From Terriglobia bacterium (GTDB lineage Bacteria > Acidobacteriota > Terriglobia > Bryobacterales > Bryobacteraceae), in assembly GCA_020073115.1 (NCBI GenBank), contig JAIQFU010000010.1, positions 1 to 46,257 on the forward strand: DNA of 46,257 nucleotides, written 5' to 3'. Positions 25,852 to 33,351 of the stretch are shown one piece after another. Position numbers and translations under genes: made by a program. The notes beneath the pieces are model-generated. The model was not told the DNA's origin. It saw only the letters and a list, made by a program, of their open reading frames with translations, and did not search any database. Numbering within the stretch: the first letter of the stretch is position 1; the number at the start of each line of letters is the position of its first letter.

Positions 25852-26877
25852 TTAAGTAAACTGCCACCCACGCGCCTGATCCACGATGCTGCGACTGCGG
25901 TTCAGGTAGGGCCTGCGCTCCTCCAAGCCATACTGCCGGGCCAAAGCTCGCGCGCTGACGCCGGGACGCTTGGCCTTCAGCACAAACAGTTTTTCCATGG
26001 GCAGCGATTTCTCCCGCGCCACGTCCTCACCGCGTTCTTTAAGCAATTTCGCCAGGCGGTCGGGGGCGTTGAGGTCCTCGTGGAAGATGCAGCGGTCCAG
26101 GTCAAAGGTGAATTGTGTGACGTTGAAGTCTCCCCTGTTGGCCTTCTCGTAAAGGAGCCGGTCGCCGTCGATATCGAATACCAGGCAATCAGCTTCCCAC
26201 GTCGCGCTCATAATGTAATAGCTGAAATCGATTGCCCGGGCCTGCAGCGTCCGTCCCGCCGAATAGGCGCTCGGCCAAATCACCAATTCCGCTCCGAAGT
26301 CCGACAGCCGCTGCCAGAGAGGGGCCCAGTTCACGTCGTAGCAGATCGCGAGGCCCAGGCGGCCGAAATCGGTTGGAATCACCGTAACCGCCTTGCCGGG
26401 CTGCACTGGAGGACGCCTTTCGAACTCGTCGACCCAGAAAGGATAGAGCTTGTCGTAGGCGCCGGCGATTTTCCCCCGGCGGTCCAGGAGCACGGCAGAG
26501 TTCAGCCGCAGGTTGCCATCCTTCCGATCGATCGGCGCCACGATATAGGTGCGGTGTTTCTCCGCCAGGCGAGCCAGGGCCGACACGGTAGGGCCATCCA
26601 GCGTTTCCTGCGTTTTTTCGTCCTGCCCCCGGAAGGTCTCCGGCAGAACGATCACGTCAGTGCCGCGCGCTCCCTCTTTATCGACTATTCCGGCGATTTG
26701 CTCGAGCGAAGGCCCCGGCTTGAAGCCGATGCTCACGGCCCGGACGGGACGTCCGATCTTACCCGCCGCACCCGCGACTGGCGTTGTCTGCTGCTCCTCT
26801 GTGACTCCGCCCGCTGCAGTTTCGGCAGCGGTCAAATAACCCGTTGCGGTAGCCGAAATGAATTGTCTTCTGTCCAT
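25852..26877 (-). CDS. Tat-exported nitrilase-superfamily (carbon-nitrogen) hydrolase
   Basis: The start is the ATG at 26877, after AGGAGGAG, giving 341 residues with a Tat-type leader (MDRRQFISATATGYL). The catalytic triad is visible in family order: Glu80 in VLPETF, Lys143 in YDKLYPF, Cys179 in AICYDVNW. These enzymes cleave C-N bonds (amides, carbamoyl groups, nitriles) or transfer acyl groups. An exported member in a glycan locus is unusual; it might act on an amide or amino-acyl decoration of the polysaccharide or on a transported by-product, which is speculation. It is the first gene of a two-gene operon with the SDR, divergent from the DUF1080 operon on the plus strand. Confidence 0.83.
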   Translation of the reverse strand: MDRRQFISATATGYLTAAETAAGGVTEEQQTTPVAGAAGKIGRPVRAVSIGFKPGPSLEQIAGIVDKEGARGTDVIVLPETFRGQDEKTQETLDGPTVSALARLAEKHRTYIVAPIDRKDGNLRLNSAVLLDRRGKIAGAYDKLYPFWVDEFERRPPVQPGKAVTVIPTDFGRLGLAICYDVNWAPLWQRLSDFGAELVIWPSAYSAGRTLQARAIDFSYYIMSATWEADCLVFDIDGDRLLYEKANRGDFNVTQFTFDLDRCIFHEDLNAPDRLAKLLKERGEDVAREKSLPMEKLFVLKAKRPGVSARALARQYGLEERRPYLNRSRSIVDQARGWQFT

Positions 26878-27011
26878 GTCTCCTCCTGCCAGACACGAAG
26901 GCGGGACGAATCCCGTTGCCGGCTGCAGCCGCCGCACAAATTGCCTGTGGCCCATTCCGGTGTGCCAGCTTATGGTCCGTCGATGTTCGGCCCGTGGTCA
27001 TAGAAGTTCGT

Positions 27012-27055
27012 CTGATATTGCAGTCAATCCTAATCCGATTCGCCAAGAGTGTCAA
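27012..27055 (-). promoter_or_regulatory. Promoter and operator of the nitrilase-SDR operon
   Basis: Minus strand: TTGACA (27050-27055), 17-base spacer, TAGGAT (27027-27032), then the operator, CTGATATTGCAG on the plus strand (27012-27023), 10 of 12 to the palindrome and starting 3 bases past the -10 box. The nitrilase ATG is about 135 bases further. This site and the one at 27160 form a divergent regulatory region of about 360 bases. Confidence 0.75.
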
Positions 27056-27119
27056 TAGGCGTTTTGGCCTGGCAGTCGAGATCACCAACGGCCCCGCCAC
27101 TCGCGGGGAGGAATCTCTC

Positions 27120-27171
27120 TTGACAGGGATCGCCAGGGGGCCTTATGATGATTCACGAAATGATATGTCAG
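27120..27171 (+). promoter_or_regulatory. Promoter and operator of the DUF1080-Gfo-4 operon
   Basis: Plus strand: TTGACA (27120-27125), 18-base spacer, TATGAT (27144-27149), then ATGATATGTCAG (27160-27171), 10 of 12 matches to CTGATATATCAG. The DUF1080 ATG at 27242 is 70 bases downstream with GAGGAA as ribosome site. The spacing from -10 to operator (10 bases) is the widest in the set. Confidence 0.7.
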
Positions 27172-27241
27172 AGCCGAGGTCGCCAGTGCGATTTCGGCTT
27201 TTTTGTTGGCGGGCTTTCCGCGCCTTTGAGGAAATACAACG

Positions 27242-27988
27242 ATGATGACAAGATGTGTAATTGCAGTGTGGCTGCTTGCGATAGGAGCGGCATACGCCCA
27301 GAAGTCGGAGGGGCCGCAGCCGCCGGTTGTGGATCCAGGCGGTCCAGGCAAGCCGCCGTCGGATGCCATCGTTTTGTTCAACGGACGGGACAATTCCGGT
27401 TGGACCAGAATGGACGGGTCGCCGTCGCGCTGCACAGTCGCTGACGGCGTGATGACCTGCAAAACCGGCGCCCTCGATACGCAGAGTACGGAGAAATTCC
27501 GCGATGCGCAGATCCACGTAGAGTTCAATCTCCCTTCCGAGCCGGAAATGAGGGGGCAGGGGCGTGCGAACAGCGGAATTGTGCTCCAGAACCGGTACGA
27601 GATACAGATTCTGGACTCTTATCACAATGAAACTTACGCTAACGGGTCCTGCGGCGCGCTCTATGGACAATCAGCGCCGCTGGTTAACGCGAACCGGCCC
27701 CCCGGCGAGTGGCAGAGCTATGATATTACGTTCCACGCCCCAAGCTGCGCCGCCGATGGCTCCGTAGCGACCCCTGGCAGCCTCACGCTGCTGTTCAACG
27801 GCGTGCTGATCCAGGACCACGTGCCCGTGCGGGGGCGGAAGTGCGTGGCCGACGCGGGCCCATTAGTCCTGCAGGACCACAGCCAGTCTGTGGGCCGGAA
27901 GATCGGGACGGCTACAGGGGTAACCGAGGGCGCCCCGGATACGACGATGAAATTCCGCAACATCTGGATGCGGAGGCTGAGCCAATAG
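27242..27988 (+). CDS. DUF1080 / 3-keto-glycoside hydrolase-lyase family protein, second copy
   Basis: The 248-residue paralogue of the protein at 5192-5989 shares the same landmarks: an N-terminal signal (RCVIAVWLLAIGAAYA), VDPGGPGKPPSDAIVLFNG, 'CTVADGVMTCKTGAL', 'SGIVLQNRYEIQILDSY', and a final 'MKFRNIWMRRL'. The fold is a jelly roll. DUF1080 proteins cleave the bond of 3-keto-glycosides produced by a partner dehydrogenase, and here the next gene, 33 bases on, is again a Gfo oxidoreductase. The cassette order DUF1080 then Gfo matches the minus-strand copy, so the pair was duplicated as a unit. It acts in the periplasm and is under the operator-bearing promoter at 27120-27171. Confidence 0.88.
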   Translation: MMTRCVIAVWLLAIGAAYAQKSEGPQPPVVDPGGPGKPPSDAIVLFNGRDNSGWTRMDGSPSRCTVADGVMTCKTGALDTQSTEKFRDAQIHVEFNLPSEPEMRGQGRANSGIVLQNRYEIQILDSYHNETYANGSCGALYGQSAPLVNANRPPGEWQSYDITFHAPSCAADGSVATPGSLTLLFNGVLIQDHVPVRGRKCVADAGPLVLQDHSQSVGRKIGTATGVTEGAPDTTMKFRNIWMRRLSQ

Positions 27989-28021
27989 CGTACCAATGTA
28001 TTTTCAGAAGGAGTCTTCAAC

Positions 28022-29299
28022 ATGGAAAACCGACGATCGTTCTTGACCAGGGCGATGGCGGGAGTTGCCGCGGCGGAGGTCTCCAAGGCTCCGGCCGCCT
28101 CCGACCAGTTCGTGGTGGGGTTTATTGGGACCGGCATTCGAGCCAATTCAGCCCTGATTCCACAATTCAAGTTCAACCCGTCCTTTCGCATCGCCGCGCT
28201 GTGCGATGTGTACAAGACTAACTTGGACGAGGCCGCCGGTCGCGTGGGCGGCGCCGTGGATACGTATGGGGATTACCGGCGAGTGCTCGACCGCAAGGAT
28301 ATCGACGTCGTGGTGATCGCGGCGCCCGACCACTGGCACTGTCCAATGGTCATGGCGGCCTGCGAGGCGGGCAAAGACATTTATCTGGAGAAGCCGGTCT
28401 CGAACGACATCGACATGTGCCTCAAGGCGGTGGCAGCCGCCCGGAGGTACAAACGTGTGGTACAGGTCGGCTTGATGCAGCGTAGCAGCTTGCCGTTCAC
28501 GGAGGCCTACAAGGTCGTCCAGAGCGGTATCCTCGGCAAGGTTCGCCATGTCGTGGTGATAAATCCGGGCGGCGCCGTGCGGCCGGCCCGCCCGGGGGCG
28601 CCGGCAGCCGCCGGGCGCCAGGCAAGGACCGAGCCTTCCGACCCTCCGCCGGGACTCGATTGGGAGATGTTTCAGGGCCCGGCTCCGCGCCGGCCGTACA
28701 GCTACTCGCGCCAGCACGATTGGCGCATGTATTGGGACTATGGCTGCGGCCCACTCTCGGACTGGGGCGTGCATCTCCTCGACATTGCGCATTGGTACAT
28801 GGGAGTCACCGAGCCCGCGCGCACAGCTGACGCGGTGTCTGGATGGTTCAACCGGCCCCAGGACGAACGGTTTCCGGACACGACCGAGGTCTCCTGGCTA
28901 TATAAGGATTTCGTCGCCAACTACAGCTCGCGATCGGATCTTCTAGGTACTTACTTATGGGGTGACCAGGGCGTGCTGTTCGTCAACCGGTACGGCTACA
29001 CCGTTCGGCCCGTTCCGACGGGCCAGGACTGGACGCGCACCAGCAGTGCGAAACCGCCGTTTGAAGAGAAAAAGGTGGCCTTGCACGACGAGCCAGGGAA
29101 CTACCAGGCATCCTTCGAGTCCGACTGCGGCCGGCACATTATGAATTTCCTGGAGTGCATAAAGAGCCGGGAGCGGCCGGTGTGCGATATCGAGATCGGC
29201 GCCGTCTCCACCATGCCTACCCTGATGGGAGGCCTTTCCATCCGGAACGGCGGGAAGACTGTCGCCTGGAATGGTCACGGCGCCGAGCTACGGGCATAG
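28022..29299 (+). CDS. Tat-exported Gfo/Idh/MocA oxidoreductase (Gfo-4)
   Basis: This 425-residue protein is the close paralogue of Gfo-1 (3846-5117) and shares nearly all motifs. It has a Tat-type leader (MENRRSFLTRAMAGVAAAE), a Rossmann turn GFIGTGIR, the EKP motif LEKPVSND, 'DHWHCPMVMAACEAGKDIY', and a Pro/Ala-rich insert at about 183-210 before PPPGLDWE. AGAAGGAG precedes the ATG. The shared C-terminal half includes 'WGVHLLDIAHWYMGVTEPART', identical in Gfo-1. It is probably the oxidase partner of the adjacent DUF1080 protein, making keto sugars in the periplasm. Having two such pairs in one locus may widen the range of glycosidic linkages handled. Confidence 0.9.
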   Translation: MENRRSFLTRAMAGVAAAEVSKAPAASDQFVVGFIGTGIRANSALIPQFKFNPSFRIAALCDVYKTNLDEAAGRVGGAVDTYGDYRRVLDRKDIDVVVIAAPDHWHCPMVMAACEAGKDIYLEKPVSNDIDMCLKAVAAARRYKRVVQVGLMQRSSLPFTEAYKVVQSGILGKVRHVVVINPGGAVRPARPGAPAAAGRQARTEPSDPPPGLDWEMFQGPAPRRPYSYSRQHDWRMYWDYGCGPLSDWGVHLLDIAHWYMGVTEPARTADAVSGWFNRPQDERFPDTTEVSWLYKDFVANYSSRSDLLGTYLWGDQGVLFVNRYGYTVRPVPTGQDWTRTSSAKPPFEEKKVALHDEPGNYQASFESDCGRHIMNFLECIKSRERPVCDIEIGAVSTMPTLMGGLSIRNGGKTVAWNGHGAELRA

Positions 29300-29346
29300 C
29301 GCCTTGCTTCGCCAGATGGTCCGTATTCGGGTGAGGAAGGAACAGT

Positions 29347-31140
29347 ATGGATGGAAACGATGAACTGTCCCGCCGAGGCTTCCTTCAGGGCGGTGCGACG
29401 GCGGCGGCCGTTGGCTTGCCACGCGCGGCGGCGGCGGCGACGCCGGACGGCGAAACACGAGTTTCGATTGACGACCAGGGCGTCATTCACGTACAGACCA
29501 AGACGCTGCAGGCGAGAATCGAAAAGGGCTATCTCACTTCGCTGAGGAGCAAGAGTTCGGGCCAGGAGTGCATCCGGGAATTCGACCGCGGGAAATCCGA
29601 TGCTCTCCAACTCGTCTATCCAGGCGGCGAATCGGTAGACGTCGGCGAGCAAGGCTTCGGGAAAATCACGGTTCGAAGCGTGTCGGACAGCCGCGCCGAT
29701 TTCATTTTCCACAACTGGCATGGCGACGGCGTTATGAGCGTTTCCGCAGATCCGGAAAACGGCGACCTGCTCATCGAGCCGTCTGCTTTTTCCTCACGGC
29801 CGGGCGTACGGGGCTGCCGATGGCTGATGAAAGGACTTCAGCCTGGCCTCAAACTCGTCGCGCCTCTCTATCAGGGTGTTGCTCTCGAACTGGAAGATCC
29901 GCTGATTGCCAAAAGCAACTGGGAGTGGCCTATGGATTGGGCTGCCGGCCTGGCTATCCTCCAGGGGCGCTCCAGCGGGTGCTGGGTCCACGCCAGGGAC
30001 ACTCGATACCGTTACAAGCGCCTGCAGATCGGACTTAGCGACGACGCGCGCGGCTTGGGCTTTGACACCGAAGCTTACGGCCCCATTGACAACAACCTGG
30101 CTTCCGGCGGACTCGTTTGGCGCCTCAATGTCTTCGACGGCGATTGGAGAGTTCCGGCCGCCCAATACCGCTCCTGGCTTTGGCAGGCTTTCGGACTCAG
30201 CGCCGCGGAGCGCCAACGGGAAGAATGGGTCCATCAGCTCGAGATGGCCATATCGTGGTGCCCCGGTAGTATCGACATTCTCGAAGCGATTGCCGGACGG
30301 GCAGACCCCCGCAAGGTCGTCCTCCATTTCTCCAACTGGCGGACCGACGCCTATGACGAAAACTATCCCACGTACATCGCCAGCGATCCAGCGCGGAAGT
30401 TCATTGCCCGGGCGCATGAATTGGGATTCCACGTGATGCCGCACTTCAATTCGATGGAGACAGACCCGAACAATCCCGTTTACACGGCCCTCCGCGACTT
30501 CGGATACCGCGACGTCGAAACCAAGAGGCTGCAGGGATGGAGCTGGGTCAACCGCCGCGCGATCGGGGTTCCCGAATCCAACGCCAGCCGCCTGGAATTT
30601 CGCGACAAAAAGGTAATGGTCAAGATCCATCCGGGGCTGGCGATGTGGCGGTCCACGTTGTGCGACCGAATTGCAGAGGCGAAGCGCCAACTGGCATTGC
30701 GGGAGGTCTTCGTGGATGTGGCGTTCATCACCCGCAACCTCCACAATGCCTTGGTGGAAAACATGACCTCGACGGAGGGTATGAACTGCCTGCTCCACGA
30801 GGTGGGCGAGATCGGAGATGGCCTGGCGGTCGGGGCCGAAGGCCTAAATGAAATCAACTTCCAGGCGCTATCCGTCGCGCAGGTTCACCTTTTCAAGAGC
30901 GGTCAGGAAAACATCGAAGGCCTGGAACGGACCGGCGGGTGCCCCCTGAACAATTTTCTTTTCGGGAAGCTGACTCGTTCCTTTGGGTACTCCGGGCTCA
31001 GCGGAAAAACGCCTCAAGAGGAGTTGCGCGCCCGGATCCACGACGAGCACGAGACGCTCGCGACCATTACCGTCCGTTCAGCGAGCGAGATTACCAGCCC
31101 GACACCGACCGTGAAGCGGGCCCTCGATCGTGCGAAGTAG
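29347..31140 (+). CDS. Exported DUF6259-like glycosidase-like protein
   Basis: The 597-residue product has a Tat-type leader (ELSRRGFLQGGATAAAVGL). An N-terminal beta-sandwich (about 40-265) is followed by 'YRSWLWQAFG', a segment that also links the two domains in the 741- and 743-residue proteins at 6-10.5 kb. The C-terminal part (about 285-580) looks like a TIM barrel with 'VVLHFSNWRTDAYDENYP', 'REVFVDVAFITRN' and 'GEIGDGLAVGAEGLNEINF'. Acidic residues in VFVDVAF and AEGLNE are catalytic candidates by position. It is shorter than the tandem pair because it lacks the C-terminal beta-domain. It lies 47 bases after Gfo-4 in the plus-strand operon. The substrate is unknown; a glycosidase role is inferred from fold and context. 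Confidence 0.7.
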   Translation: MDGNDELSRRGFLQGGATAAAVGLPRAAAAATPDGETRVSIDDQGVIHVQTKTLQARIEKGYLTSLRSKSSGQECIREFDRGKSDALQLVYPGGESVDVGEQGFGKITVRSVSDSRADFIFHNWHGDGVMSVSADPENGDLLIEPSAFSSRPGVRGCRWLMKGLQPGLKLVAPLYQGVALELEDPLIAKSNWEWPMDWAAGLAILQGRSSGCWVHARDTRYRYKRLQIGLSDDARGLGFDTEAYGPIDNNLASGGLVWRLNVFDGDWRVPAAQYRSWLWQAFGLSAAERQREEWVHQLEMAISWCPGSIDILEAIAGRADPRKVVLHFSNWRTDAYDENYPTYIASDPARKFIARAHELGFHVMPHFNSMETDPNNPVYTALRDFGYRDVETKRLQGWSWVNRRAIGVPESNASRLEFRDKKVMVKIHPGLAMWRSTLCDRIAEAKRQLALREVFVDVAFITRNLHNALVENMTSTEGMNCLLHEVGEIGDGLAVGAEGLNEINFQALSVAQVHLFKSGQENIEGLERTGGCPLNNFLFGKLTRSFGYSGLSGKTPQEELRARIHDEHETLATITVRSASEITSPTPTVKRALDRAK

Positions 31141-31212
31141 GCCAAGCCGTTGGCCCGAAAGGCCCACAAGGATATTGTCGATTGTGAATTCCAACTACGC
31201 TGGAGGCGATCC

Positions 31213-32283
31213 ATGAAGGCTGTAGTGCTGAGGAGTCCGCAAGTCCTGGAGTACATGGAGGTCCCTGCGCCGAAGCTGAGCCGGGCGGAAGAGATACTGA
31301 TCAGCGTGAGGGCTTGCGGGATCTGCGGTAGTGATCTCCGCTATTGGCAAGGCGAGAACCCGTGGGCGCTGCACACGCTCGGTCATCACGTGGATAATCC
31401 GCCAAACATCATCATGGGTCATGAATACGCGGGAATAGTCGAGCAGGTGAACTCCCCAGCTTACGAACATCTGCTTGGCGCGCGGGTCGGCGTCCAGCCG
31501 TACCGTGTTTGCGGCCAATGCGAGTATTGCCGTTCCGGCCGTCATAACCTTTGTAAGGCGACGATTCACATGGGCCACGCACAGGGCTGGGGCAAGATGG
31601 AGTTCTATCCGGGCGCTTATGCCGAATACTGCCTGGCCTGGGGGGATTTGGTGTACCCGATTCCCGAGGGCATTTCGTTCCAGGAAGCCGCCATGGCAGA
31701 CATTTTCGGAGTCGCCGTCCACGCGACCGGGAGGACGGAGATTCCGAAGGGCGCCGCCGTGTTGTGCATTGGAGGCGGCCCGATAGGGCTGAGCATTGCG
31801 CAAGTAGCGCGGGTGCGGGGCGCCGGAAAGGTGTTCGTTTCGGAAACGTCCTCTATGGCGCGACGTGTACTGGAGCAGTTTGATCTTATCCTGGTCGAAC
31901 CACGATCGATCCACGAAGCACTGGCGACCCACCTCGGGCGTCCGGAAGTCGCCGTTATCTACGATACGGTCGGAAGCGCTGAGACCTTTGGCGAAGCTCT
32001 TCCCCTGCTCGCAGCCTCGGGGACATACGTGAACCTCGCGGTACACGCTGCTTCCCTGCCATTCAATCCTATCCTGGTGGGATCCGAAAGAACGATCACA
32101 ACCTCCTCGAACGGATACTATGAGGACGTGAGTGAAGCGTACGACCTGATCTTTTCACGACAGGTCAAGGGCGGACCGATGATTACGCACTGTTTGCCGC
32201 TTGCCGAGTACAAGCGGGCATTCGATCTGCTGCTGAGCGATCCCAGGCAGGCCTACAAGGTCGTTTTCACAGCCGCTTCGTGA
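31213..32283 (+). CDS. Zinc-dependent medium-chain alcohol dehydrogenase
   Basis: Starting at the ATG at 31213 (GGAGG about 10 bases upstream) the protein is 356 residues. An earlier in-frame start at 31150 adds an unlikely leader. Zinc ligands appear as CGICGSD and GHEYAG, structural zinc cysteines as CGQCEYCRSGRHNLC, and the dinucleotide turn as LCIGGGPIGLSI. It resembles sorbitol and threonine-type MDR dehydrogenases and is only distantly related to the one at 20403-21431. It is cytoplasmic. As the last gene of the operon (DUF1080, Gfo-4, DUF6259-like, this gene) it probably handles the keto or reduced sugar after import. It ends 27 bases from the convergent isochorismatase-fold gene. Confidence 0.86.
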   Translation: MKAVVLRSPQVLEYMEVPAPKLSRAEEILISVRACGICGSDLRYWQGENPWALHTLGHHVDNPPNIIMGHEYAGIVEQVNSPAYEHLLGARVGVQPYRVCGQCEYCRSGRHNLCKATIHMGHAQGWGKMEFYPGAYAEYCLAWGDLVYPIPEGISFQEAAMADIFGVAVHATGRTEIPKGAAVLCIGGGPIGLSIAQVARVRGAGKVFVSETSSMARRVLEQFDLILVEPRSIHEALATHLGRPEVAVIYDTVGSAETFGEALPLLAASGTYVNLAVHAASLPFNPILVGSERTITTSSNGYYEDVSEAYDLIFSRQVKGGPMITHCLPLAEYKRAFDLLLSDPRQAYKVVFTAAS

Positions 32284-32310
32284 GTTCCGGCGGGGCGTGG
32301 CGTACTCGTC

Positions 32311-33225
32311 TCAGCGCGCGATCGGACCATCCGTGCCGGGGATCACACGCGTCAGATCGTCGCTTAAGATCGATGGACACCAGCGGGCCTCGATGTGCTC
32401 GACGACCAGTTCAGTACCGCGCGCTTCGCTGACGAATGGGCGCCTGCGCGGATCATACCCCGCGTCGGTCAGATCCCGCACCAGTACCATGTTGAAGCCG
32501 AGCCGGGTCATCATGCGGATTGCGAACGAGCGGTCGAGGATACAGGCATTGGTGTGAACGCCCATGATGGCGAGATTGGTGATGCCTTCCTGCTTACAGT
32601 AGTTGTAGACTTCCTGGCCGTCGTCGCTGATGCCGTCAAAACCCACGATATCAATGGCCGGGTGCTCGCGCTCCCACGGATAATTACCCCTTGTAGTTTT
32701 CGGCCCGGGACCCACGTATTCCTTGTCGATCGGATCGCTACAGCCGCCGCTTATGGGAAAGATGCGCCTCTCTTCCGGGGTCTGCACGGTCGCCTTGATC
32801 GGGATGGGTGAGGAAGCCATCGGCGCACGCTGCATTCTGAGCCGCTCGGGTCTCCCCTCGTAATATTTGATCGTGTCACTGGGACAGTGAAAGATCATGA
32901 CGCCCCGGTTGCGGGCGGCGTTGACGACCTGGTTCATCCGCGGCGCCATAACGGCCACACGCTGTGCCTGACCAGGGCAGGTGTGAGTGTCCCACATATC
33001 GCAAATGATGATAGCCGTCTGCGCCACTTCCCAGCGCAGTTCCTCTTCAGAGGGCCGCACGTTGCCGCTGCCGGGCGGCTGCTCCACGCGGCGGCGCGCC
33101 CGAAGGCTGAGCGTCCCGGGGACTTTGGGGCGATTGAGCTGCCATTCGCTCTCCGGCTGCGCCATCTGCGCGGCGGCCATCCCCAGCGCGCCCGGCAGAA
33201 CTGCTAGAAAAGATCGTCGATACAT
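32311..33225 (-). CDS. Exported isochorismatase-fold cysteine hydrolase, copy 1
   Basis: The 304-residue product has a Tat-like leader (MYRRSFLAVLPGALGMAAA). Isochorismatase-superfamily residues are the catalytic Asp76 in ICDMWDTH and the nucleophile Cys228 in GVHTNACIL. Compared with typical members (about 180-210 residues) it has an insert at roughly 118-185 containing two further cysteine and proline-rich segments. Family members hydrolyse amides and ureido or imide bonds, or vinyl ethers. The exact partner copy lies at 42795-43709 on the plus strand with the same length and no gaps. It is second in the operon after the GH9 gene. Function in a glycan locus is unknown; it might act on an amide or acyl decoration. 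Confidence 0.8.
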   Translation of the reverse strand: MYRRSFLAVLPGALGMAAAQMAQPESEWQLNRPKVPGTLSLRARRRVEQPPGSGNVRPSEEELRWEVAQTAIIICDMWDTHTCPGQAQRVAVMAPRMNQVVNAARNRGVMIFHCPSDTIKYYEGRPERLRMQRAPMASSPIPIKATVQTPEERRIFPISGGCSDPIDKEYVGPGPKTTRGNYPWEREHPAIDIVGFDGISDDGQEVYNYCKQEGITNLAIMGVHTNACILDRSFAIRMMTRLGFNMVLVRDLTDAGYDPRRRPFVSEARGTELVVEHIEARWCPSILSDDLTRVIPGTDGPIAR

Positions 33226-33351
33226 AATCCTCCTCTTTGGTCCTGGTTGGGCCGGGGTGATTTTCCCGGTCGTCTTCGCAGATGAAACCGAACCTCCGCC
33301 TGCCGAACGGCAGGAACTCCCGCGCGTCCGGCCGTATCGCTCCCTCGCGTT

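Noticed and set aside
25837-27003. A 388-residue plus-strand open frame opposite the nitrilase-fold gene
   Set aside because: The minus-strand gene has an intact catalytic triad, ribosome site and leader; the plus frame has no motifs.
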